From Smittium culicis (taxonomy: Eukaryota; Kickxellomycota; Harpellomycetes; Harpellales; Legeriomycetaceae): a stretch of DNA of 26,530 bases. The stretch covers positions 1 to 26,530 of the forward strand of contig LSSN01005855.1 in assembly GCA_001970855.1 (NCBI GenBank), read 5' to 3'. Below the pieces are notes generated by a model, which worked only from the letters and a program-made list of their open reading frames with translations, did not search any database and was not told the DNA's origin. Of this stretch, positions 1 to 10,579 are shown piece by piece; within the stretch, counting starts at the first letter, position 1, and the number at the start of each line of letters is the position of its first letter. Position numbers and translations under genes: made by a program.

Positions 1-1128
1 TAGGCTTAATTAATTTTTCAGCCAGTGAAAATAGATATTTATTTTGATATATTGAATATATGAATATATGTCCCATAATTAATGCAACTACGGATGAAAC
101 CTCAATATTAGCGATAAAATTTTGAAAAGAATCTGCACTATTTATTAGGATCACCTAAAACGTTCACAGTAGACCTAAGAAGCTCGTTTAGCTATACACT
201 ATACTAAATATTCTGCTTAACTTGCGACATGAAATTAGTCTTACAGCCTAAATATTTGAATAGGCAGGGTTGGTCGAAAGATTAAATCAAAGATTTAAAT
301 ATTTAATTATTCATGGCTACAATGAAGAATTTTAAATCTGCGGATAATAAATCAGTAATGTTTCACTGGATATAGGAATTAAAAAAATTTTAGCGCTTAA
401 TATTCGCTCCTTCTAATAATTTTTTGGACAGCCTTCGTTTTACTGATATTAGATGATAATGGTTTTGATTTATAAAATTTTATTTATTCAAGAAGTATGA
501 AAATAAATACTGTGTATCATATTAGAAATTTGCATGAGATAAAAATTTTTTCTTATACCTTAACCAGAAAGTATGAAAATGAGCCATTAATTTTATTTAT
601 ATCTCCAGCTTTTAGGAAAATAAAAATATATGGCAAAAATAATCCCCATTCAAACAGTGTCACTTCAAAGTTTTTTCGTATTATAATTCAGTATATATAA
701 ATTGTTAATAAAAAAATGAAAAGCATTATTCTTTTTATTTCTCAAGGTTCGCCAAATTTGTTCCAAGTGACGTATATTGTAATTAACAGCAAAAATAATT
801 CACTTAAATAATAAAATATAACTATTATTACCTTCCATCAAAAATAATTCATGATTATTTAATCAAGTTGACATCGAACTCTAATTATACACATAGTATA
901 ATTCAAATAAAAATATTAATAATCTGTCCGAATAATGCGTAAAAATTTTGAAGTAACACGAGTATCAATAATTTGCTTGATTTTTTGGGTTTTTAACGGT
1001 TTTGATATTTTTATATTTAGTAATAATAAACGTAAAATAAAAATAATTGGTAATATTGTAGGAAAATATAATTGTGAATTTTATTAAAGAAAAGAAATTA
1101 AGGAGAATATTTCTATTTATTGGTTTGG
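1..1128. other. AT-rich flank with no supported gene
   Basis: This stretch is strongly AT-rich with frequent stops in all frames. The longest open frame (497-700, plus) gives 67 residues without a recognisable motif and I do not support it as a gene. No tRNA-like, rRNA-like or repeat structure stood out. It is the downstream flank of the retrotransposon that begins at 1129; I looked here for a target-site duplication matching the far flank and did not find a convincing one. Confidence 0.5.
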
Positions 1129-1139
1129 TTTTTTTTTTT
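1129..1139 (-). repeat. Probable poly(A) tail of the LINE
   Basis: A run of 11 T on the plus strand is an A11 tract at the 3' end of the minus-strand element. It lies about 140 bp after the last ORF2-like stop (near 1283), a typical place for a LINE tail. A-tracts are common in this AT-rich DNA, so the assignment rests mainly on position. Confidence 0.5.
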
Positions 1140-1282
1140 CAAGTGAAAATCTATTTTAATAATAATTAACAGAAAAAAAAAAAAGATAACTTCTAGTTTT
1201 TAATTAGGCTGTTTATCAAAAATAATTAGTAATTATCATTGGACTTTAGAGGAAAATAGCTGGATGTGATTTTTTTAGGAGG

Positions 1283-4200
1283 TTAATCTTCTATTAGTGA
1301 AGAATATTTCTCTTTGGTCGTTTATTGTGAATAATTTGCATTTAGGTATTTTCCAATCGCTTAAAAAGATTTTATTTCGTGGAAATATCTTTATGTCTAT
1401 TTAATGATTTCTAGCCATATTTTGAACATTATAACTCTATTAAGAAATGTGCTGTTGCAATTAGATTCTATCCTCGATCTGTGAATCTCCAATATCGCCA
1501 GAACGTGTAATATTTGTGAATTTGGGGTGTAAGTTTTAAATCTATCAAATCTATTTAATATAAAAAATTGTAATATTTTTTCAGGGATTAACGGGCTACT
1601 ATTTTCTGTTATATTTTTTATAAATTGTAGAATTCTGCTTCAAAATTCTTCTATTCTAGCGCATTTTAAAAATATATGCGAAATTCTCTAGGCTTCTTTG
1701 CTCCAGCTGCACTTATCGCCTATATAATTATTGAAATTTTTTAGAATGGCTCCAGAATAGACTATATAGTTTAGAATTTTCCAAATTTGCTATTTCAGTT
1801 TTGGGTATACTCTCATTGTGTGAATAATTATCCATTCTACTGGTATATTTGGACCTGATGTTATTTCCACAATTTAGTAATTATTTTTAAGCTTTTTATG
1901 TATGCTGCTAAAAACTATCTTTCAGTTCTTGAAGAATAGATTATAATATTTTTTATTCTAACAGAGATCTTTTTGCAATATTAGAGTATTAATTATCGTC
2001 AATTTCAGTATTTTTGATACTCCTAATGCTCCTTAGGACATCAGGAAATTTCATAGTTATGCAAATTCTTTTTATATTAGTTCAAAAAATTGCCGAACCG
2101 TTTAGCTCGAATTTTTCTAAACTCTTAAAAGTTGTTCCCAATTCGTAATCTGTGCATTTGATAGTTTTATTAGATCGTTATGTTTAAAATATATACTTTC
2201 AAGACTACTATTATTTAACGGGATCGAACATAATTCCCTTCAACTCTAGGTATCCGTGACTTTTTCAAATTCAAAATCAAGCTAAGTAAAACATTTTATA
2301 AATTAGTCATAAATTTTTTTGATTTTTTTATTTCTAAAATAACTTCATTAGATAGGATCTGATTATAATGAGTATGTTTTTTCACGATAATTCCTCGACT
2401 TTTTTTTGTAAAAGAACTTGGTATGCCACTGTGTATATTTCCACATTCAAGAATATTTTAGATATTGCCTTCTAAAATAGTGCATTGTATTGTGGTTCTG
2501 TTGGTATTAAACCTAATCCTTCCAGCTCTTTTTTATGAATATAGTTTCTCCATATAAATAAGTTTTTTTTATTTATCCAAATAAATTTTCTTAACAGTTC
2601 ATTGATTTTTGTAAAGAAAAAGTTGGAGAATTGCGTGATGTGGGAAGCGAACCAAATTTTCGATTGAAGCATTAAGTTAGAAGTTAATACTTCTCCTATA
2701 GTTAATAGGTTTCTTGTTTTGGTCCTACCTATTTTTTCTATTATTTTTACCAAATTTTTTGTTTAAATTACTTTGGTTGCTATACCTGTTATATATAAAT
2801 AGGTTCCAAGATGCCTGAATGCTTCATTATCGTCTATTATTTTGAAATCAGTTTTTTTATTGAACTGGAATATATTAAAATTTTACCGTTTTGGATAATT
2901 TATACGCGCATTCGAGGCAGTAATATGCAGAGAAACAATATCATTTAGGATTTTTTTAATCTTTTATGTTTCTTATATAAACTAATATATCATCAGCATA
3001 TGCTAAATATTTATTTTTTGACCTGATATGTCAATACCTAAAAGGCCTTTTCTTAATTTTAAAAGCATCTTTTCAACTAAAATATCGTATATAATTCGAG
3101 ACATAGGATCTCTTTGCCGTAAGCCTTGATTTATTTTTATCCAATCTGATAATTATTTGCCATTTTAAAACTAATTTTTAGAATTTTTATATAACAAGTT
3201 GATCCAATTAGTTAATTCTTCAGGGGAATCGAAATTTATCTAGGAATTGATCAAGATATCCCCAATCTACCCTATCATATGCTTTTTTTTCTGAGGTAAA
3301 CTTTGAGCATTCCAAATCAGCGTTAAAAGTAAAAATATTACCAAAAATAATTATTCCTTCGATAAAGCCACATTGCGTTTTTCCAATTATTTTTTTGATC
3401 ACTTTTTTAATTCTTACAGTTACTACTTTCGACAAAATTTTTGAATCACAGTTCAGAAGAGATATAGGCCTCCATTTTTTAAGTTTTTACGTCACCTTTT
3501 TTTTGAAATGGTATTAGAATTAATTTGATAATATCCTAGGAAATTAAATTTAGATTTTTACAATTATTGAAAAGCTTTGCTAAAAATTTGGAAATTTTAC
3601 CAATTAATTTTTTGTAGAAATCGAAAGTGATTCCGTCGATACCAGGGGAAGATTTGCTTTTGGAATTTGAGGCAAAATCTTCTATTTCAGTATACGAGAT
3701 GGGTTTTGATAACTCAAGTTCATCTGTTAGTTCTAAAGAATTTTTACATTTGAAAGTATATTATCTGGAGCAGCCTTGTCAGTTTCCCCGGAATCAAAAA
3801 ATTTTAGAGTAGAGTTTAGTTATCTTATTTAGTATTTCGACTTTATCTCTTGACAAATAACCTATAAAATCTATATTCAATCCTTTCATATGAATATTCT
3901 TTCTTTTATTTTCACTGTTCTATAGAAGTAGGAGTTTGATTTAGTCCTTTTTCGAGCCATTTTTCTCTGGATAGCACGATACGTGATTCTATTTGTTTAG
4001 ATTTGATATATTTAATGTTTTTAATGTTTTTAAATATTTTATATTTTAACGAAGATTGATTAATGACAAGTTCACTTTGTACTATTAAAATATTTGCGAA
4101 ATTAGTATGCATTTCCATTGCTTGGACTAGCTCTATTTCCAATTTTTCTAACTTGTATTTTTTTGTAAAGCCTTTTTCCTAACAAAAATTATAAGTCTTT

Positions 4201-5520
4201 CTTTTAAACTTGCTTTAAAATCTGAAAAAAATTTTCTTTTAGGATTCTAAGACAATAGCTCATTAATTATTTCTTCTATTTTTTTTTGGATAAGTTGTGA
4301 TCATTCAGTATAAAATGGTTCAATTTCAACAAATTATCTGTTTTCTCCAAAGAAATGTTTGTTTTCCTGTATTGGGATTCTTTTTAATAGCTTTTAGATG
4401 ATCAGAATTGTTTCCTGAAGCTTCCCAAATATCCATATATTGTTCACTTTTTTATTTTAATATCAGTATGTGATCAAGCTCAGCCATATACTTACTGTTA
4501 TGTGCTACCCAGGTAAAAAACATTTTCATTATTTTTTTATTAAGCTTTTTAGATACGCAAGGTTTATTTTACTTATTTAATTTTCAATTAGCAGCCATTA
4601 TCTCGTCTTTTTTTTTGTTTAGGTATCCTGTCTTCGTTATTGTCCCTGAAAATGTTGAAACAACCTAGAGCAATCTTCTTTTTAATTGATAAAATGGTTT
4701 TCGATCTTAGTATAAAAATTTTTTCTGAGGCTAGGATTTACGTATGCATAAAAATTAACTGTAAAGATTTTTTCTTCAATTTCACTGCCATTTTTATGTG
4801 ATTGGTATTCTATTAATTTTAAATTTTTGTTATTTAGCAAAAATGCACGCGGTGAGTCCAAATAGATTATAATGGCTAGCCAATTTTCCTCAATTGATCC
4901 TTTTTGTCATTAAAATGTGTTTAATGTAGAAATATGATTTCTGCGTTGTAATTTTTCAGTAATTTTATGAGTTCGCTCTATTTTTTTTTATTTATCAACC
5001 ATTAAACGTCTCATTTAAAAGCTTTAGTTCATTGCATGTTGTTTTATATCGTAATAACGGGATCATATTCATTAGTTATACACATAAAATTTAGGTTCAA
5101 ACCCTTTATAAACCTCAGAAAGATCCACCTTCATTGAATTGGAGTCTGATTGCGTTTTAATTTTGAGTTTTGCTGAGCTAAGATCAGTCATTGTTGCTAA
5201 ATACGGCACTGTTTTTACACTATTTTCGCTAGTATTAGAGCTTATGTTGTTATTATTGTTAGATTAAGACATTGATGTGTCGTTTTCATCATTCAAATCA
5301 TTATAAAAGTTATTAAATTTAATTGGAAGTTGTTCCTTTGTAGAACTGTTAGCTGTGGCTACTTTTTCATTAGGTAGTGATTTATTTTTCGAAGCAATAT
5401 ATAAATTAATTGGGGCATTTTTGTTATAACTGTAGAGAAGTTATCTTTACTATTAGTGCCAATCGCAATTTAATTATTTGAGATGTTTAATTTGTTAGAA
5501 AATGAGTTAGAATTTTTCAT
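1283..5520 (-). pseudogene. LINE ORF2 remnant: APE endonuclease, reverse transcriptase, C-terminal zinc-like segment
   Basis: This encoded the enzyme that nicks target DNA and copies the element's RNA. The first ATG is near 5520, followed by an Asn/Ser-rich leader. Endonuclease pieces lie at about 5060-4570: a motif like LQETH reads LH-stop-TH (stop at 4923-4921), and the later GDFN-like motif reads GCFN, so two metal or catalytic acids are lost. Reverse transcriptase starts near 3670 (SPGIDGITFDFYKK), then GFIEG, KKAYDRVDW (3435-3220), GLRQRDPMS (near 3120) and AYADD at 3003-2989, the last in a shifted frame. The thumb-like part (2753-2472) has LRKFIW and GLGL. A Cys/His segment like the zinc region of LINE RTs (SHIFLKCAR) lies near 1700-1640. 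At least five stops or shifts separate these blocks. Family identity is secure; exact ends are not. Confidence 0.85.
2989..3003 (-). other. Reverse transcriptase catalytic motif AYADD
   Basis: Five codons read Ala-Tyr-Ala-Asp-Asp, the metal-binding YxDD box of reverse transcriptases, followed by ILVYI as is usual. The upstream GLRQRDPMS block is in another frame, with a one-base shift and a stop just before this motif, so the active site survives as sequence but not as a readable protein. Confidence 0.85.
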
Positions 5521-5901
5521 TTAAGCGAGTTGCCCTAATTATTTAATTTTTTTCCAGTTTCAATAAAACTAAAAACACCTGTCAAGATCTGGGTTACAAG
5601 AGTGCAAGGCAAGTGAATTAAAAAGTTATATTTACTATAATCATATTTATTTATTACTATTAGAAAGTATAAAAGATACTAGATTTCGAATTCAAAACAG
5701 GAAAAACGTAACCTTTTTATAATTTTTCCGTTGCTTGGTTTTAGGTTATAAAACTCAAAGAAAAACTACGTAATAAACTAAAAAGAAAGCTTTATAAAAA
5801 AATCTGTTTGATTACTAATCAAAATAAATCATTATCGATGTTAAAATTATGAACACATAAAATTATTACGTACAAAAAATTAATATCGATAAAAAATTTC
5901 G

Positions 5902-5980
5902 GGAACGTTAGAACGTTTCCTAACATTCTAGAAAATTTCTGCTGATGATATCTGAATATTCCGGAACATTCTAGAAATTC
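5902..5980. promoter_or_regulatory. Heat-shock-element-like array between LINE ORF1 and ORF2
   Basis: The block 5959-5976 consists of four perfectly spaced alternating units, TTC-2-GAA-2-TTC-2-GAA, the consensus bound by trimers of heat shock factor. A second, weaker copy at 5911-5933 shares the core CATTCTAGAAA and includes a perfect TTC-2-GAA pair at 5926-5933. Further GAA/TTA units precede it at 5903-5917. The array sits in the roughly 530-bp gap between the ORF1 stop (6049) and the ORF2 start (5520). The consensus match is directly visible; that it binds HSF or drives transcription is inference. Confidence 0.45.
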
Positions 5981-6048
5981 TATAAAGTTCCATTCTGAAA
6001 ACGCCTTTATTCAAGGTAATAGCGTTTTTTTAATTTTTATTTGGAATT

Positions 6049-6642
6049 TTATACAGTTTTTGACTTATTTTTTTCTTTTTTCTTTTCACATTCTCTGATA
6101 CTATGGTCAGCTGATTTGCAGTAATTTCATACATTAGGAGAATTAGTATAATAAAGGCTAAAAATCACATTTTCGACTATTAAGAAAGGCGGAATAGTTT
6201 TTCCAAAAGTATTTTTTGAAGATAAATTTAACATAGTTGTAAACTTTGCACCGTTTCTATCGGCCATAATCGAAATTTCGAATATCGAATCAGCAGGCAC
6301 CAAAGTTTCTTTAATAGCTATAATGTGTTTATTAAACGATTTTATCTCAAAATAAGTGATTTATATGCTTATTAAATCTTCATTTAGGGTAACAGTATCT
6401 ACGAATTTTAGCGATTCGCCATTGAATTTGATATCTCTAGATCGGAAAGATTTAACTTCGGCTTTAGTATAATAATTGATAATTTTTTTTTCTTTTATAC
6501 AAGTGTATGAAGTGGCGTCGTGGTCAATCACTTTCGTGATTTTGTTCACTACTTTATAAGATTTTTCTTGGAATTTTGCTAGGTCAATTCCAAGTCTCTC
6601 ATCACACCTAAATTGTGACATCATCGCAGCTGTGCTTAGCAA
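6049..6642 (-). pseudogene. LINE ORF1 remnant with CCHC zinc knuckle
   Basis: This is the remains of the RNA-binding ORF1 protein of the element. From a TTG/ATG region near 6642-6621 one frame runs to a TAA at 6051-6049, about 195 codons, with only two internal stops: TAA at 6363-6361 and TGA at 6129-6127. The TGA falls exactly on the first Cys of a zinc knuckle; the remainder reads NYCKSADHSIREC, giving C-x2-C-x4-H-x4-C if that codon had been TGC or TGT. A Lys-rich tail (KKKEKNKSK) follows, as in many nucleic-acid-binding gag-like proteins. The upstream part (residues about 1-170) is weakly conserved but ends in a segment resembling the region before the knuckle in L1-like ORF1 proteins. The true start codon is uncertain. 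Confidence 0.7.
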
Positions 6643-6708
6643 AAGATAGCCGTAAATTATATGCTTGATTGAGATCTACCTAGTGAAATAATTTTTGGCT
6701 ACGCTCGC

Positions 6709-6721
6709 AAAAAAAAAAAAA
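6709..6721. repeat. A13 homopolymer run near the LINE 5' end
   Basis: Thirteen A in a row, flanked by CGC on both sides, lie about 70 bp beyond the ORF1 remnant. It may mark the junction between the element and its flank, for example the tail of an older insertion into which this copy landed, or be a simple slippage tract. Confidence 0.5.
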
Positions 6722-9700
6722 CGCTTCAATTTGAGGTTCGCCCATTGTATATCAAAGACATTAGTTTGAATACTAATATTAATTTTTTGGTTTAATTATC
6801 GTTGGGTTAATTTAGTTTTTGGAAAATTTTATCGAGTTTTAGCTATTTTTTTTGTTGAAATAATATTTTTAATTATTTTGGAGATTTTTTGTTTAATTTT
6901 TAAGCTTTTAATATTTTCTAGAAAAATAGGTCAGATTTTCGAGGGCGAAGCTAATTTTTGTCAAAAATTATAGCTTTTATTTATTTTTTACAACTGTACC
7001 TTTCTATATTGTTTAAATAGTATTTATCATTTCATAATGACTTTATTTATACTCTAGATATATGTATAAATAAAAAGTAAGTTTATGCAAATTAACACTT
7101 AGCCTAGGCAAGATTTAATTATTATTTTTTATCACTAATTTATAACCTTAATTATATACCTTAGGTACAAAAAGAATGAATTTAGTAAGATCTTTTATTT
7201 AGTAAAAACAATAGATAATCTAATTATAATTAAATTCTTTTCATCCCAATTTTTTTATGTTTGCACTATCATTTTATAAAATCCTGTTAATAGGGTGTCC
7301 TAGAGCATTATCACTACTCCCGAATTATTTATTCTTATTCTTATTCTTATTATTTTGCCTTATCGGTTTTGCATACCCTTTTTTTTAGCTATGAACCAAA
7401 ACTATAAAAGGCCGGAAATTTTCCTTTTTACAGGTGAAAAACAAAGCATCATTAATTTATCAGTTCCTACTATTTCTATTTTTCTATTATTATTGAACCA
7501 CATATAAAGTTACCATACCAAATAAAAGCAAAAAATCTACAAACAATCTATAAGCAAGCTCCCTTTACGTAGGGAAAGGATCTCGCTAATTTAACTAGTT
7601 CCATCCATATGCATCTGTTACTCTTTCCAGAGCTAGATTAAGTTTCTAAAACAAAAATACTTTACTAAAACACAACAAAAAACAAAATACATTAATCAAA
7701 TATCCCCTCAACTTTGTAGAAAGAAACATGTATCTTCTAGGGAAATTCTATTTACAAAGAACTCTAAATTTTCACGCATTTTGTAAAGAAATTTATTGGA
7801 GATCCTATCTACAAAGAATTTAGAATACAGCGTAAATGCACTAGAAATTTACATCCAACAGAATCTGTGGACTAGAACAATAGTTATACCACCAACAGTT
7901 ATTGTGTAATATCTTTAGCAATTTAAAACGAATAACTGCCATTTAAACATATCGGGTTAAGTAGTTAGCTCTAATATATAGTTTTACCATTTTTTAGCTA
8001 AATTTTTACTACCATATTTTTTTTTCATATTAGAGTTAAAAATGAATCCACAATTTTTCTAAAAAATGATGCGCTTTTTCAATTATTCTCAATCAATCCT
8101 CCACCCACCATATTTTTTTGTATACTATATATACTATAAGAATATATCAAACCTTTTCCCATCAACCTACCTACCTTTTAGATATTATTTTTTCTATCTT
8201 CACCCTTTCGCGAGCGGTAGGCCATTTTTGATCTACAAAACATATTCAACTGTTTTCTGTTAAATTAATTTAATTCCCAGGCCTTAAGAGGTATCGGTTT
8301 ATTTTACTTTAACAGCATTTAGTAAATTTAGTAAAAATCATAAACGATCCATAAAATTAATTTTTTTATAGGTTTTTTGACTGGAAAGGGATAAAAATAT
8401 TACAACTTAATTTATAACTGATTTATTTTTTAATCTATAGAAAAAGCAAGTTACTTATATATTGGTTAAAAATGTTAGTACCACTGATATAATAAATTAA
8501 AACGTTGCATGGAAAAATTAATTGGATAAATATATTGATAATTTTATATGTTTATAAAACACCCAAATATAAACATGAAAATACAATTGCGAGATCACCT
8601 TAATTTAACTTTTTATAATAAAAGTTATATCTCCGCGCGGCATTTTCGAGATCGATTTTTGTTTTCAAGTGTAATTTACAGATCATTGTCAGAAAATAAA
8701 AGAAATGTAAAAAAGTTATTTTTTTTTTTGACTGTATTATAATACCCCAGGAAAATTAAATTGGTAAAGTACAAGTTAAATTATAAAAAAATATTAATGC
8801 TGTTAATTATATCTTAGTTATAATAATAAATTACTTTTTGCTAAATTTTATGAGTTTAATATCAATTTCGAACTGAAATGATTTTAGGCTTAATTTTTTT
8901 TGGAAATTTGATAATATAGTATATATATGTGGAAGTGTAGAAGCGCCCAAAGAATTCTCTTTGTGGTCTGATTATATACTTCTGATTTTCCCTGTATTTT
9001 CCAAAAATCATCTTTTAAAATTTAACCTTATTAAATATAATAACGATGTCAAACTAAATATGACAGTTTAATGACCCACTAACGACTGTTTTAATGTATT
9101 AAATTTATTATAATAAGTACAACAAAATTCATGTCATGAAATTTGACATGAAATCAGAAAGGTATAAAAACTGCCAAAAAACGACCAAGAAACATCATCG
9201 AAAAATAGGAAAAGTTAAAGAAAAATGGAAACAAGGCTAAACTGAAGATTTTAGTATTTCATTTAAAGAAAATTTGCTTTTTTGGTCAACTTTCTATTAA
9301 TAAAATCATCGCTTTTGATATTCAAATAAACCTTTTATACCAAAGTTTAAACCCTTTAATGTTATATTAAATATTTATCAAATTTTAACATAAAATATAT
9401 CCAATATCAACATGAGTCCTACGAGAATACACTCAAAAGAGCCGAAAGATTTGGTCACAGTGGCCATAACTCTTACACATATACGCTTTATATAGAAATT
9501 TGAAAATTTTATTTTTACTTTATTTTTTATATTTTAATAGGGATATTTATCGATAATAAATAAATATTATTTTTAAATGCTATATAAGCTTTCAGATTAT
9601 TCCCCACTCCTAAACTATAGGCTCCCCAAGTCTTGTATGAATCGTATCAAGGCTATAGCTTTTAAATTATATCGGAGATTAGTTTGTGGAGCGGTTCTTT

Positions 9701-10139
9701 TTCTATCAAATTATTCCTACTCTATCTTCAATAGTATTTTTATTTACTACGAGTAGCTGCTATTAAGTATAATATCATATTCAGCCAAGTAATTATATCT
9801 AACTCACATTTGCAAGTATAATTTCCAACAATGTTAGATTTGCTTCGTTTAAGAAACTCACATATACATATTTTATATTTTTGATTCTGATAATTCAATC
9901 AAAATTCTTAAATTATCATTAGCTCTATCTACGAAATGCATACAGGAAAAAAAAACAGCTTATAGTTATAATTTGAATTAAAAAAGCAGAATTTTGACAA
10001 AAATATGATTAGTATTTTGTCCATACAAAAACAAAAAGTGATATAAATAAACGGATTCCTAGTTTGTAAGAATTATTACAGACGATTGAGGAAAGTTTGC
10101 TATTAAGTATTCGCGAATTTTCCACACCATCGAATTAAG
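6722..10139. other. Long AT-rich intergenic stretch, no supported gene
   Basis: About 3.4 kb with dense stops in all frames. The longest open frames (8066-8263 and 8548-8742, plus, 64-65 residues) are low-complexity and have no recognisable domain. Visible details are a hexamer repeat (TTATTC-type) at 7325-7346 and a small inverted repeat around 8949-8964. I saw no tRNA, rRNA or clear transposon motif here. It may hold older, unrecognisable element debris or the upstream region of genes outside my detection. Confidence 0.5.
7325..7346. repeat. Short tandem repeat of TTATTC-type hexamers
   Basis: Three to four consecutive TTATTC-like hexamers form a simple microsatellite in AT-rich DNA. No function is implied. 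Confidence 0.6.
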
Positions 10140-10579
10140 GGAAGATGCGATATAAGGATGGATGGATTAGAGGAGGATGATATGGTCCAAGGTCGAGATG
10201 TGGATGCTTGCTAAATTTGATGATGACACAAGATGAGAAAAGCAAAAAAAAATAATGAAAGTTTGATTTATGTAAATTAAAAAAGATAAGTTGATCGATT
10301 GGGAGAAAAATCAAAATAAAAGAATCTATTATGGTGTAAAAAAAAAAATGGCACGCTAAATGAGTAGAATTGAGCGTTCTGTTTGAATTTTTGTCCCAGT
10401 GCTGTATTTATGCAAGTGTAATTGTGTTTGTTATTTCTTTCCCTCTCATCATCCGTGGGTGTTACTAAAAATAATGCAAAATGAATAAAAAAAAAAGAAG
10501 AAGAAAGTGTGGTGTTCGTTGAAATGAGGAGAGGGGGAGTTAAAAGAAGGGGCGAGGGCGATATAGATGTTGGTAAGCC
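10140..10579. other. Purine-rich stretch after the WD40 gene stop
   Basis: The 440 bp after the WD40 stop codon are purine-rich on the plus strand, so C/T-rich when read as a minus-strand 3' untranslated region. They include GA-rich blocks around 10495-10560 and GGATGGATGG near 10157-10166. No open frame is supported. The likely reading is the 3' UTR and terminator region of the minus-strand WD40 gene, but the skew is stronger than in other flanks here. Confidence 0.4.

Larger units (their letters stand above)
1129..6700 (-). mobile_element. Decayed non-LTR retrotransposon (LINE) with ORF1 and ORF2
   Basis: Read on the minus strand this is a nearly complete LINE in the usual order: ORF1 with a CCHC zinc knuckle, then ORF2 with an APE-type endonuclease, reverse transcriptase and a C-terminal Cys/His segment, then a short 3' untranslated part and an A-tail (T11 on the plus strand at 1129-1139). 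The motifs (KAYDRVDW-like, YADD, GLGL near the RT C-terminus) resemble the L1/Tad-like elements of fungi and plants. Stops and frameshifts interrupt every domain, so the copy is dead. The 5' boundary is uncertain: I place it near an A13 run at 6709-6721, just before the ORF1 reading ends. No target-site duplication was found by eye. Confidence 0.85.

Noticed and set aside
3627..3812. 61-residue plus-strand frame
   Set aside because: It is antisense to the RT finger region of the LINE remnant.
5093..5103. tRNA B-box-like word GGTTCAAACCC
   Set aside because: No matching A box, T-stem or acceptor pairing around it, and it lies inside the LINE ORF2 reading on the other strand.
1085..6800. Target-site duplication flanking the LINE
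   Set aside because: Compared by eye the flanks near 1085-1128 and 6640-6800; only short AT-rich words are shared, not enough to call.
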